Origin: Segetimicrobium sp035279545
GTDB lineage: Bacteria; Sysuimicrobiota; Sysuimicrobiia; Sysuimicrobiales; Segetimicrobiaceae
Length of the DNA: 21,678 nucleotides
Assembly: GCA_035279545.1 (NCBI GenBank)
Contig: DATEHM010000086.1
Coordinates: 1 to 21,678 of the forward strand
Direction: 5' to 3'
The notes below the pieces were generated by a model, which did no database searches, had not been told where the DNA came from, and saw only the letters and a program-made list of their open reading frames with translations. Shown one piece after another: positions 14,069 through 21,678 of the stretch (position 1 is the first letter of the stretch; each line of letters begins with the position of its first letter). The position numbers and the translations under genes were made by a program.

Positions 14069-15706
14069 ATGACGACGATGCGGTACGCGCTGACCCTGCC
14101 GGCGATGCTGGAGCGAGCCGAGGGGGTCTTCCCCCGGAAGGAAATCGTGTCCAGAACCCCATCGGGCATCTTCCGGTACACCTATCGCGACTACGGCCGG
14201 CGGGTGCGCAAGCTGAGCGCGGCGCTCCAGCGGCTCGGCGTCCGCAAGGGGGATCGAGTGGGCACGCTGGCCTGGAACCACCACCGCCACCTGGAGGCCT
14301 ACTTTGCCGTCCCCTCGATCGGCGCCGTGCTGCACACGCTCAACCTGCGCCTTCCCCCGGGCCACCTCACGCACATCATCAATCACGCGGCGGACAAAAT
14401 CATCCTGGTCGACGCCGATCTGCTCCCGCTCCTGGAGGCGGTCGCCCCCCAGCTGGGGACCGTCGAGCGGGTGATCGTGATGGACGACGGGGTCGACCTC
14501 CCGTCGACCGCGCTGCCCCACGTCGCATCCTACGAGACCCTGATCGCGGCGGCCGAACCGCTCGGGCAGTGGCCGGACCTGGACGAGTGGGATCCCGCGG
14601 GCATGTGCTTCTCATCGGCGACGACCGGCATGCCGAAGGGGGTCACCTACACCCACCGCGCGCTCTGGCTCCACAGCATGGCGTGGGGCCTCGCGGACAC
14701 CGTCGCCCTTTCGGAAAAGGATACGATCCTCCCCATCGTGCCGATGTTCCACGTCAACGCGTGGGGGCTGCCCTTTTCCGCGGTGTGGATGGGGGCGAAG
14801 CTGGTGCTCCCCGGCGCGCGTCCGGACCCCAGGGTGTACTGCGAGCTGATCCAGCGGGAGCGGGTGACCGTGGCCGCGGGGGTCCCCACCGTCTGGATGG
14901 GGGTGCTCGGGCACCTCGACCAGGAATCTTACGACTTCTCCAGCCTCACCCGGATCCTCTGCGGCGGCGCGGCGGCGCCTCGGTCGCTGATCGAGGCGGT
15001 GGAGACCCGGCTGGGGGCTCGGTTCATCCACGGGTACGGCATGACCGAAGCGGCCCCGTTGACGCACGTGGGGGGCCTCAAGAGCTACATGGCGGACTGG
15101 GACAGCGACCGCCGGTACGCGGTGAAGGCGAAGCAGGGGCTGCTCGTCCCCGGGCTGGAGATGCGGGTGGTGGGATGGGACGGGGCCGATGTGGCGTGGG
15201 ATGGCAAGACGATGGGCGAGGTCTGGCTGCGGGGGCCGTGGATCGCCGACGAGTACTATCGCGACGAGCGCACCGCGGAGACGTTCAAAGACGGATGGTA
15301 CCGCACCGGCGACGTCGCCACAACCGATGCGGAAGGGTACCTAACCATCGTGGACCGCATGAAAGACGTGATCAAGTCCGGCGGCGAATGGATCTCCTCG
15401 GTCGATTTGGAGAACGCCATCATGGCACACCCCGCGGTGGCGGAGGCCGCGGTTGTCGGAGTCGAGCATCCGAAGTGGCAGGAGCGCCCGCTCGCCTGCG
15501 TCGTCGTGAAGGCGGGGCGGACCCTCAGCGCGGAGGACGTCCTCGCGCACGTCAAAGCCAAGTTTGCCTCCTGGTGGGTGCCCGACGCCGTGGTCTTCAT
15601 CGATGAAGTGCCGAAGACCAGCGTGGGCAAGTTCGACAAGAAAGTGCTGCGGAAACGGTTCGCCGCGCACCTGACCCAACCGGGGGCGGCATCCACGCGA
15701 CCGTGA
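14069..15706 (+). CDS. Fatty acyl-CoA synthetase (AMP-forming)
   Basis: 545 residues of the ANL superfamily. The Thr/Ser-rich phosphate loop SSATTGMPKGVTYTH is at about 181-195. Next come PMFHVNAWGLPF, the adenine-contacting YGMTEAAP, GWYRTGDVATTD (about 408-419), KDVIKSGGEWISS at the hinge, and KTSVGKFDKK with the adenylation lysine at about 521. It activates a carboxylic acid as acyl-AMP and transfers it to CoA. The HVNAWG motif and overall pattern fit medium- to long-chain FadD-like enzymes, but the exact acid is not readable. Start ATG 14069 has GGAGG (14058-14062) six bases upstream. It is convergent with leuD and has no functional link to its neighbours. Confidence 0.88.
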   Translation: MTTMRYALTLPAMLERAEGVFPRKEIVSRTPSGIFRYTYRDYGRRVRKLSAALQRLGVRKGDRVGTLAWNHHRHLEAYFAVPSIGAVLHTLNLRLPPGHLTHIINHAADKIILVDADLLPLLEAVAPQLGTVERVIVMDDGVDLPSTALPHVASYETLIAAAEPLGQWPDLDEWDPAGMCFSSATTGMPKGVTYTHRALWLHSMAWGLADTVALSEKDTILPIVPMFHVNAWGLPFSAVWMGAKLVLPGARPDPRVYCELIQRERVTVAAGVPTVWMGVLGHLDQESYDFSSLTRILCGGAAAPRSLIEAVETRLGARFIHGYGMTEAAPLTHVGGLKSYMADWDSDRRYAVKAKQGLLVPGLEMRVVGWDGADVAWDGKTMGEVWLRGPWIADEYYRDERTAETFKDGWYRTGDVATTDAEGYLTIVDRMKDVIKSGGEWISSVDLENAIMAHPAVAEAAVVGVEHPKWQERPLACVVVKAGRTLSAEDVLAHVKAKFASWWVPDAVVFIDEVPKTSVGKFDKKVLRKRFAAHLTQPGAASTRP

Positions 15707-15788
15707 CGGTGGTCGGGCTCGCCGAGCCGGGTGGCTGCGGATAGAGGGGGAGCGAGCGGTGACACCGGGGGGCGGGCCGTGCTGAGGA

Positions 15789-16400
15789 TCAGCCCGTCAC
15801 CCGCAGCATCCACGCCGGCCGGGCGGCCTCGAAATGGGCGATCTCGGCCTCGTGCTGCAGGGTGAGCCCGATCGCGTCCAATCCGTTCAAGAGACAGTGC
15901 TTCTTGAACGCGTCGACCTCGAACCTGTCGGTGTGCCCGAAGCTGTCGGTCACGGTCTGCGCCTCGAGGTCCACCGTCAGCTGATACCCTTCCCGCGTGC
16001 TCGCGGTGTCGAGGATCTGCCGGACCCGCCGCTCGGGCAGCTCGACCGTCAAGAGGCCCACCTGAGCGGAGTTGTTGGCGAAGATGTCGGCGAACGACGG
16101 CGCGACGATGACCTTGAACCCGTAGTCCTGGAGCGCCCAGGGGGCGTGCTCCCGGGAGGACCCGCACCCGAAGTTCCGCCCGGCGACGAGCACCGTGCCC
16201 TCGCGGTACTGGGGCTTGTTGAGCACGAACTCCGGATCGGGGGCCCCATCGGCCAGGAAGCGCTTGGGGTAGAAGAGGAACTGACCGTACCCCGTCCGCT
16301 CCACCCGCTTAAGATACCGGGCCGGGATGATCAGATCGGTGTCCACGTCGGCCCGGTCGAACGGCACGACCACGCCAGTGTGCGTCATGAACGGGTCCAT
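15789..16400 (-). CDS. leuD: 3-isopropylmalate dehydratase small subunit
   Basis: 203 residues. LeuD forms the swivel domain that pairs with LeuC to isomerise 2-isopropylmalate to 3-isopropylmalate in leucine synthesis. Family landmarks: GVVVPFDRADVDTDLIIPARYLKR near the N-terminus, NFGCGSSREHAPWALQDYGFKVIVAPSFADIFANN in the middle, and a LNGLDAIGLTL C-terminus. The length and the PKRFL-type region suggest the larger, E. coli-like LeuD rather than the short archaeal type. The start codon lies four bases past the leuC stop, and GGAGGG inside the end of leuC is its ribosome site. ATG 16388 is an alternative. Confidence 0.94.
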   Translation of the reverse strand: MDPFMTHTGVVVPFDRADVDTDLIIPARYLKRVERTGYGQFLFYPKRFLADGAPDPEFVLNKPQYREGTVLVAGRNFGCGSSREHAPWALQDYGFKVIVAPSFADIFANNSAQVGLLTVELPERRVRQILDTASTREGYQLTVDLEAQTVTDSFGHTDRFEVDAFKKHCLLNGLDAIGLTLQHEAEIAHFEAARPAWMLRVTG

Positions 16401-16404
16401 CTCG

Positions 16405-17811
16405 CTACACCCTCCACTCCCGGATATCCACGAAGTGGCCGGCGATCGCCGCCGCCGCGGCCATCGGCGGGCTAACGAGATGCGTCCGGCCTCCCGGCCC
16501 CTGACGCCCCTCGAAGTTGCGGTTGGAGGTCGACGCGCATCGCTCCCCCGGCCCCAGAATGTCGGGGTTCATGCCCAGGCACATCGAGCATCCGGCCTCG
16601 CGCCACTCGAAGCCGGCGGTCGTGAAGACGCGGTCCAACCCCTCGCGCTCCGCCGCCGCCTTGACCTGCTGCGATCCGGGCACCACCATCGCCCGCACCT
16701 TGGGATGCACCTTCCGTCCCGCCACGACGCGGGCCGCCGCCCGGAGGTCCTCCAGGCGCGAGTTGGTGCACGATCCGATGAACACCCGGTCCACGGCAAT
16801 TTCCTGGATCGGCACCCCCGGCCGCAGGGCCATGTATTGAAGCGCGCGCTCGATCGCCCCCCGCGCCTCCGTGTCGGGCGCGGAGGCGGGATCCGGCACG
16901 CGGCCTGTCACGGGCTCAGACTGCGACGGGTTGGTTCCCCAGGTCACGAACGGCTCGAACGTGGACGCATCCAGGACCACGCGCTTGTCGTACGTGGCGC
17001 TCGGATCGGTCGGCAGGGTCTTCCAGAACGCCACCGCCTCATCCCAGGCGGCCCCCTTCGGCGCGTACGGCCGGCCGGCGAGGTAGGCGAACGTCGTCTC
17101 GTCCGGCGCGATCAGCCCGGCCCGGGCCCCACCCTCGATCGTCATGTTGCAGACGGTGAGCCGGCCCTCCATGGAGAGGCTGCGGATCGCCAATCCCGTG
17201 TACTCGACGATGTGCCCGATTCCACCGCCGACGCCGATGCGCCGGATCACGCCGAGGATCAGATCCTTGGGGGTCGTCCCGAGCGGCAGCGCGCCGTCGA
17301 TGCGGATCTCCATGGTCCGCGGCCGCCGCTGGGGAAGGATCTGGCTGGCTAGTACGTGCTCAACCTCGGAGGTGCCGATGCCGAAGGCGAGCGCCCCCAG
17401 CGCGCCGTGCGTCGCCGTGTGACTGTCCCCGCAGACGATGAGCATCCCCGGCTGCGTCAATCCCAACTCGGGCCCGATGATGTGCACAATCCCCTGCCGC
17501 TGGCTCTGCAGCCCCTCCAGCCGGATTTCAAAATCGCGGCAATTCCGCTCGAGCGCCTCGACCTGCCGCCGGCTGATCGGATCGGTGATCGGCTCGGTCC
17601 GGGATGTCGTCGGGATGTTGTGGTCGAGCGTGGCAAACGTCAGATCCGGCCGCCGCACCCGCCGCCCGTGCATGCGCAGGCCGTCAAACGCCTGGGGGGT
17701 CGTCACCTCGTGGATGAGGTGGAGATCGACATAGAGCCGGTCCGGCTCTCCCTCCTGGTGCCGCACGACGTGGGCGTCCCAGATCTTATCGACCAACGTT
17801 CGCGGGTTCAC
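16405..17811 (-). CDS. leuC: 3-isopropylmalate dehydratase large subunit
   Basis: 468 residues, aconitase superfamily, the long bacterial LeuC. The three cysteines of the 4Fe-4S cluster are Cys348 (FIGSCTNSR), Cys408 and Cys411 (CSMCLGMN). Other signatures include DLHLIHEVTTPQAF, VCGDSHTATHGALGALAFGIGTSEVEHVLA and STSNRNFEGRQG. Start GTG 17811 overlaps the TGA stop of the upstream YkuK-family gene as GTGA, a classic coupling arrangement. leuA and leuB are not in the window, so the leucine pathway is split in this genome. Confidence 0.95.
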   Translation of the reverse strand: MNPRTLVDKIWDAHVVRHQEGEPDRLYVDLHLIHEVTTPQAFDGLRMHGRRVRRPDLTFATLDHNIPTTSRTEPITDPISRRQVEALERNCRDFEIRLEGLQSQRQGIVHIIGPELGLTQPGMLIVCGDSHTATHGALGALAFGIGTSEVEHVLASQILPQRRPRTMEIRIDGALPLGTTPKDLILGVIRRIGVGGGIGHIVEYTGLAIRSLSMEGRLTVCNMTIEGGARAGLIAPDETTFAYLAGRPYAPKGAAWDEAVAFWKTLPTDPSATYDKRVVLDASTFEPFVTWGTNPSQSEPVTGRVPDPASAPDTEARGAIERALQYMALRPGVPIQEIAVDRVFIGSCTNSRLEDLRAAARVVAGRKVHPKVRAMVVPGSQQVKAAAEREGLDRVFTTAGFEWREAGCSMCLGMNPDILGPGERCASTSNRNFEGRQGPGGRTHLVSPPMAAAAAIAGHFVDIREWRV

Positions 17812-18353
17812 GACCCCAACGCCCCTCCCGATCCGCCGGCGCCCCCGGACGCCGCGGCGCGCGCACGGTCTCCCGTCCGCGGCTTCCCGGTCTCTCGATC
17901 CGCCACCTTGCTGGCGCCGTAGCTGTCGGGCTTGGTGATCGCGGCATAGCCGCTGCCCTGGACCATGCCGACGACTTCGCGAATGATGCGCTTCGTCTCG
18001 CCGCGGTCCCCGACGTCGAGATGGATCTCGACCGGGAGCTCGCTGTACCCGTTCTTGGCCAGCTGCGCGCTGACCTGGCTGGCCGTCTCCAGGCTGAGCG
18101 ACGTTTCATAGAGGATGCGTTGCCGGAGGCTTTCGATCTTTCGGTTGCGGAACTTGTGATAGAAGTACCGTCCTCCCCGCCCGACGCGGTGGATGATCAC
18201 CGCGGTGACGAAGCAGGTGTCGTCCCCCAACAATGAGTCGGTCCCGATGATCAAATGGTACTTTTGAGAAGGCTCCTCCTGCATGTAGTCCACGATGTGC
18301 ATGAACATCCGCTCAAAGCTGAGCTTCCCGTGGGTTGGGCTGACGTATTCCAT
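17808..18353 (-). CDS. YkuK-family (DUF458) RNase H-like protein
   Basis: 181 residues from ATG 18353. The N-terminus resembles Bacillus YkuK: THGKLSFERMFMHIVDYMQEEPSQKYHLIIGTDS, then FVTAVIIHRVGRGGRYFYHK, ETSLSLE, and KPDSYGASKVADR near the end. The family has a predicted RNase H-like fold; IGTDS carries its first likely acidic metal ligand. Function is not established. The last 25 residues are Gly/Ala/Ser/Arg-rich and look disordered. The frame opens back to TTG 18380, but the promoter -10 box overlaps that region, so ATG 18353 with AGGTGA before it is preferred. The stop overlaps leuC. Confidence 0.8.
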   Translation of the reverse strand: MEYVSPTHGKLSFERMFMHIVDYMQEEPSQKYHLIIGTDSLLGDDTCFVTAVIIHRVGRGGRYFYHKFRNRKIESLRQRILYETSLSLETASQVSAQLAKNGYSELPVEIHLDVGDRGETKRIIREVVGMVQGSGYAAITKPDSYGASKVADRETGKPRTGDRARAAASGGAGGSGGALGS

Positions 18354-18369
18354 GACCTCACCTGGCTCA

Positions 18370-18399
18370 AGTATACCCAAAGCTCAGTCGAAGCGGCAA
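18370..18399 (-). promoter_or_regulatory. Promoter of the ykuK-like/leuC/leuD operon
   Basis: On the minus strand TTGCCG (18399-18394), an 18-base spacer and TATACT (18375-18370). The -10 matches five of six consensus bases and the -35 begins TTG. Transcription would start near 18363, giving a very short leader of about ten bases before ATG 18353. I see no leucine leader peptide or T-box in front of these leucine genes. Confidence 0.55.
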
Positions 18400-18530
18400 G
18401 GCGACCGCGGAGAGGGCAGCGTCCCCCCACCCTGAAGACCGGGAATCCCGGGGATCCGGGAGATCGCCGGCGCAGAGCGCCGTGCCCGCGTCTCTCCGTG
18501 GGGCCACGCCTCGCCGAAGGCTACGCCCCC

Positions 18531-20261
18531 TCACCCGTAGGGAGTCTGGGCCAACGCCTCCCCCAACGCCCGCGCTAGCGGCGCCATCGTCTCCTCGTCG
18601 AAGGTGAACCGGGCCCCGGCCGCCGCAAACAGATCGGGCAGCGGGCGGCTGCCCCCCAGGGCTAGCGCCGCCCGGTATCCCTCGACGGCCTCGGTCGGAG
18701 TGGAGCGGCTCGCGCGCAGCCAGACCTGCAGCGCCCCCTGTTGGGCGACGCCGTACTCGATGTAGTAAAACGGCAGGAGAAAGATGTGAAGCTGGGCGTG
18801 CCAGGACGAGGCGAGGGCATCCTCGTGCCCCGACCAGTCGAGCCAGGGAATGAAGCGCCGGTAGATGCGCACCCACGCGGCACGCCGCTCCGCCGGGGTG
18901 TGGTCGGGATGCGTGTAGAGCCAGTGCTGAAACGCGTCGACGGTGGCGATCCACGGCATCCCCTTCGGCATGAGGACCCCTTCCAGGAGGACGCGGAGCG
19001 CACGCCGGGCGTCCCGGGCGTCTGGATAGATGGTGCCGAGGTAAGGCGCACTCAGGAGCTCCATCCCCTGGGACGCCACCTCCGCAAATTCGAGAGGGGC
19101 GTCCCGATAGGTGAGCAGCCCCTCTTCCCGCGCGGCCAGCGCGTGAAAGGCGTGGCCGGCCTCGTGCAGCAGGGTGCGCACGTCCTCCGCGGCGGCGACG
19201 TTTGCGAAGATGAACGGCACGCGCCGCTCGGCGAGGGTCTGCTGGTACGCCCCCGGCGCCTTCCCCTTCCGCCGCTCCAGATCGAGGAGTCCCTCCTCGC
19301 GCATGAACCGGAAGAACTCCCCGAACTCGGGCCGCACCATCCCGAACACCGCCTCGCAGCGGTCGAGCAGGTCCGCCGTCCGGCCGAACTCGGCGAGCGG
19401 AGGCCGGCCGCACGGGTCCACGTCCAAGTCCCATGGCCGCATCGTGTCCACGGCGAGGAGGCGGTGCCGCTCCCGGACGACCTGGCCGGCCAGCGGGACA
19501 AACTGCGCCGCGACCGCGTCCTGGAACCGCCGGCACTCCGCCGGACCGTAGTCGAACCGTTCGAGTGCGCGAAAGGCGTAGTCGCGGTACGAGGCGAAGC
19601 CGGCGTTGCCAGCGATCGCCAGCCGCACCTCGCGGAGCTGATCGAACAAGCCCTCCATCGCCTCCCGATCCGCGCCCCACCGTTCCTGGGTGAGCGCCCA
19701 GGCTTCCTGCCGGATCGCACGGTCGGGATCTTGGAGGTACCGGGCCATCTCCTGCAGGGTATGCTCGCGCCCGCGGTAGACGACCGTCATCGCGCCGCGC
19801 AGCTTCTGGTACTGCTGTCCCAGCTCTTCCTCCCGCACCTCGAGGGGGAGATTCTCCTCGCGGTAGAGGGCCACGCGGGTCTCCACCTTGCGGTCGAGCA
19901 GGTGGTAATACGGGGGCAACGCGGCCCGGTGGGGGCTGCGCAGGTAGGCCTCGTCCAGCCGCTGGGAGAGCGTTCTCCAGCGAGGCCGCACCTCACGGAC
20001 GAAGTCGAGGAACGCGCGCTCGCGTTCCGGATCGTCGGTCCGGGACGTCATGGCGATGTACCGCAGGGCTCCCGCCTCCGACACGCAGGCGGCCAACTCG
20101 CCCGCTTCCGCGATCCACCGCCGCAGCCCCTCGACGCTCCCGGGGCTGCGGCGCGCCAGCGCGGTCCCGATTCGCTCGATCTCCTCCCACCGCCCCGCGT
20201 CGGCGCGTGCCGGCACGAACCGCCGGGGGAACGACTTCCGCGGGTCAATCGCAAGCGGCAT
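18531..20261 (-). CDS. M3-family oligoendopeptidase (PepF-like)
   Basis: 576 residues, the usual size for oligoendopeptidase F. The zinc site is HEAGHAFHAL with His366, Glu367 and His370; the third ligand is expected in FAEVASQGMELL downstream. The C-terminal substrate-binding region has SSWHAQLHIFLLPFYYIEYGVAQQGA, typical of the M3B group. It should be a cytoplasmic zinc peptidase cutting short peptides, and has no signal peptide. Start ATG 20261 follows GGAGGGG by six bases. It lies 51 bases after recR on the same strand, so it may be read through from the dnaX unit. Confidence 0.9.
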   Translation of the reverse strand: MPLAIDPRKSFPRRFVPARADAGRWEEIERIGTALARRSPGSVEGLRRWIAEAGELAACVSEAGALRYIAMTSRTDDPERERAFLDFVREVRPRWRTLSQRLDEAYLRSPHRAALPPYYHLLDRKVETRVALYREENLPLEVREEELGQQYQKLRGAMTVVYRGREHTLQEMARYLQDPDRAIRQEAWALTQERWGADREAMEGLFDQLREVRLAIAGNAGFASYRDYAFRALERFDYGPAECRRFQDAVAAQFVPLAGQVVRERHRLLAVDTMRPWDLDVDPCGRPPLAEFGRTADLLDRCEAVFGMVRPEFGEFFRFMREEGLLDLERRKGKAPGAYQQTLAERRVPFIFANVAAAEDVRTLLHEAGHAFHALAAREEGLLTYRDAPLEFAEVASQGMELLSAPYLGTIYPDARDARRALRVLLEGVLMPKGMPWIATVDAFQHWLYTHPDHTPAERRAAWVRIYRRFIPWLDWSGHEDALASSWHAQLHIFLLPFYYIEYGVAQQGALQVWLRASRSTPTEAVEGYRAALALGGSRPLPDLFAAAGARFTFDEETMAPLARALGEALAQTPYG

Positions 20262-20312
20262 CGGGATCCCCTCCGGATCGACACCCCGGCGATCGCGCCA
20301 GGCCGGGCGAGG

Positions 20313-20912
20313 CTACAACTCGCGCCGCCCGTCCAGCGCCCGCGCCAAGGTGACCTCGTCAGCGTACTCGAGGTCGCCGCCAACCGGCAGGCCGTGCGCG
20401 ATGCGGGTCACCTTGATCTCCAGCGGCTTGATCACCTTGGAGAGATAGAGGGCGGTGGCCTCCCCCTCGACCCGAGGATTGGTGGCGACGATGACCTCCC
20501 GCACCGTGCCCCCGGCAAGACGCCGCAACAGCTCGGCGATGCGGAGGTCGTCCGGGCCCACCCCGTCCAACGGCGAGATCGCGCCCTGCAGCACGTGGTA
20601 AAGCCCTTTGAACTCCCGGCTTCGTTCCATCGCCGCGACGTCTCGGGGATTCTCCACGACGCAGATCACGGATTGATCGCGCCGCGGGTCGGTGCACAGC
20701 GCACACGGGTCGGCCTCGGTGATGTTCGCGCACACAGAACAGTTGCGGATCCGGCGCTTGGCCTCCAGGATCGCCGCCGCCAGGGCCTCGGCATCCTGCG
20801 CCGTCATCGAGAGCATGTAGAACGCCAGGCGCTGCGCGGTCTTGGGGCCGACCGTCGGCAGCTTGCTCAGCTCCTCGATCAGGCGGGCCAGCGGAGGGGC
20901 ATAGGTAAACAT
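20313..20912 (-). CDS. recR: Recombination protein RecR
   Basis: 199 residues, complete. It has the N-terminal helix-hairpin-helix (LSKLPTVGPKTAQRLAFYML), the zinc finger with Cys58, Cys61, Cys70 and Cys73, a Toprim domain beginning ICVVENPRDVAAME, and the C-terminal VATNPRVEGEATALYL and ITRIAHGLPVGGDLEYADEVTLARAL block. RecR acts with RecO and RecF to load RecA at gaps. It follows ybaB by seven bases with a weak Shine-Dalgarno, so translation is probably coupled. The dnaX-ybaB-recR order is widely conserved. Confidence 0.97.
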   Translation of the reverse strand: MFTYAPPLARLIEELSKLPTVGPKTAQRLAFYMLSMTAQDAEALAAAILEAKRRIRNCSVCANITEADPCALCTDPRRDQSVICVVENPRDVAAMERSREFKGLYHVLQGAISPLDGVGPDDLRIAELLRRLAGGTVREVIVATNPRVEGEATALYLSKVIKPLEIKVTRIAHGLPVGGDLEYADEVTLARALDGRREL

Positions 20913-20919
20913 TCAGGCT

Positions 20920-21246
20920 TCACGGGCCCAGGCCGGGGAGCCCGGGCGGCAGTGGCAGCCCGCCGGTCACGGCTTTCATCCGCTCCGCGGCGTGATCGCG
21001 GGCCTTTCGGATGGCCTCGCCGACGGCGGCGAGGATGAGATCCTGCAGCATCGCGACATCGGCCGGGTCCACCACGCTCGGATCGATCGCGATCTCGACC
21101 AGGTCGCCCTGCCCCGTCGCCACGGCGCGCACCACGCCCCCGCCGGCCCTGGCCTCGACGCGCTCACGCCCCAACTCTTCCTGGACCCGGGTCATGTCCG
21201 CTTGCAGCTTCTGCACCTGCTTGAGCATCTTCTGCATGTTGAACAT
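20920..21246 (-). CDS. YbaB/EbfC family nucleoid-associated protein
   Basis: 108 residues. The N-terminus MQKMLKQVQKLQADMTRVQEELGRERVEARAGGG and the middle GQGDLVEIAIDPSVVDPADVAMLQDLILAAVGEAIRKA are typical. The dimer binds DNA as a tweezer-like protein and shapes the nucleoid. It sits between dnaX and recR as in many bacteria. The C-terminus is a short Gly/Pro/Leu tail (GGLPLPPGLPGLGP), also common in the family. Confidence 0.94.
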   Translation of the reverse strand: MFNMQKMLKQVQKLQADMTRVQEELGRERVEARAGGGVVRAVATGQGDLVEIAIDPSVVDPADVAMLQDLILAAVGEAIRKARDHAAERMKAVTGGLPLPPGLPGLGP

Positions 21247-21293
21247 GCCTCACTCCACTCCGGGCGAGCCATGGCGGGGCGCTCGCCAGCCGG

Positions 21294-21678
21294 TCACTCG
21301 GGGTGCCGGATCTCCCGCACGGGGTTGCCGAACCGGCGCACGGCTTCCTGGACGAGCGCATCGCCCGGCGGGGGGGAATCGACCGCGGCGGCTTCGGCCG
21401 GGGGCGCGGTCTCTGCCAGCACCAGACGAAGCCGGAGCGGAACGCCCACCACCGCGGCCAGGAGCTCCTCGACGAGCCGACGGTTCTTGATCTCGTGGAG
21501 GTTCTCCAGGTGGAACTTGTGCCGGACCGCGAGCACGAGATCGGACCCCTCGACCGCCCTGGGAGCGCTCTCCAAGAGAAAGGCGTGGACGGAGCGGGTG
21601 CGTTGCTTCACTTCGTCCATCAGGCGCCCCCACCGGGCGAGGACGAGATCGAGGTCGACGCCCGTCGTCTCGCCGGCG
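21294..21678 (-). CDS. dnaX: DNA polymerase III subunit gamma/tau, C-terminal part (cut by window edge)
   Basis: The frame is open to the window edge, so the 5' end with the ATPase domain is outside. The visible 127 residues contain LARWGRLMDEVKQRTRSVHAFLLESAPRAVEGSDLVLAVRHKFHLENL, the pattern of the domain after the clamp-loader core in DnaX, then a Pro/Ala/Glu linker and a short C-terminus. The position just before ybaB and recR confirms the call. It is not a separate gene starting at ATG 21620. Confidence 0.85.
   Translation of the reverse strand, partial: AGETTGVDLDLVLARWGRLMDEVKQRTRSVHAFLLESAPRAVEGSDLVLAVRHKFHLENLHEIKNRRLVEELLAAVVGVPLRLRLVLAETAPPAEAAAVDSPPPGDALVQEAVRRFGNPVREIRHPE

Noticed and set aside
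15716..15793. Terminator between convergent acyl-CoA synthetase and leuD
   Set aside because: Two 5-bp hairpins (GGCTC/GAGCC at 15716-15728 and GCTGA/TCAGC at 15781-15793) are visible, but both are short and lack T-tracts, as expected by chance at this GC content.
18741..21038. 765-codon open frame on the plus strand opposite the peptidase, recR and ybaB
   Set aside because: It spans three well-supported minus-strand genes. Composition is that of a complementary-frame shadow.

Overview
The window is GC-rich bacterial DNA with bacterial-type promoters, Shine-Dalgarno sites and gene order (dnaX-ybaB-recR). A full-length T-box riboswitch, a YkuK-family protein and a SelD that is itself a selenoprotein point to a Gram-positive or other Terrabacteria-like lineage, perhaps an uncultured high-GC phylum. 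That placement is inference. I saw no tRNA, rRNA, CRISPR array, insertion sequence or integrase.

Layout. 1-1530: a minus-strand cupin gene ends in a GC-rich inverted repeat; a plus-strand unit holds a 20-residue membrane peptide and a secreted TPR protein. 1570-4404 (+): a NUDIX gene with no usable start codon, a decayed thiosulfate sulfurtransferase behind a near-consensus promoter, a second NUDIX protein and an OGG1-like DNA glycosylase. 4394-6838 (-): selD, with an in-frame UGA selenocysteine codon and a SECIS-like hairpin, then a class III aminotransferase. 7257-8214 (+): an orphan tail-tube (gp19/TIGR02241-like) gene overlapping an unknown gene. 8301-9257 (+): a LysR regulator.

9311-13740 (+) is the most informative block: a promoter with three perfectly phased 11-bp repeats, a T-box leader with a serine specifier (UCC) and a UGGC core that matches the tRNA-Ser discriminator base, then a class V aminotransferase, serA (phosphoglycerate dehydrogenase) and serS (seryl-tRNA synthetase). 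Low charged tRNA-Ser would therefore raise both serine synthesis and serine charging. The aminotransferase probably does the job of SerC.

14069-15706 (+) is an acyl-CoA synthetase. 15789-18353 (-) is a YkuK-leuC-leuD operon with a 4-nt stop/start overlap between the first two genes. 18531-21678 (-) is dnaX (3' part)-ybaB-recR followed by an M3 oligoendopeptidase.

Most genes are ordinary housekeeping genes. The points to pursue are the selenocysteine SelD, which is usually mis-annotated as starting downstream of the UGA, the serine T-box with its repeated promoter, the startless NUDIX gene, the orphan tail-tube pair and the tiny membrane peptide.
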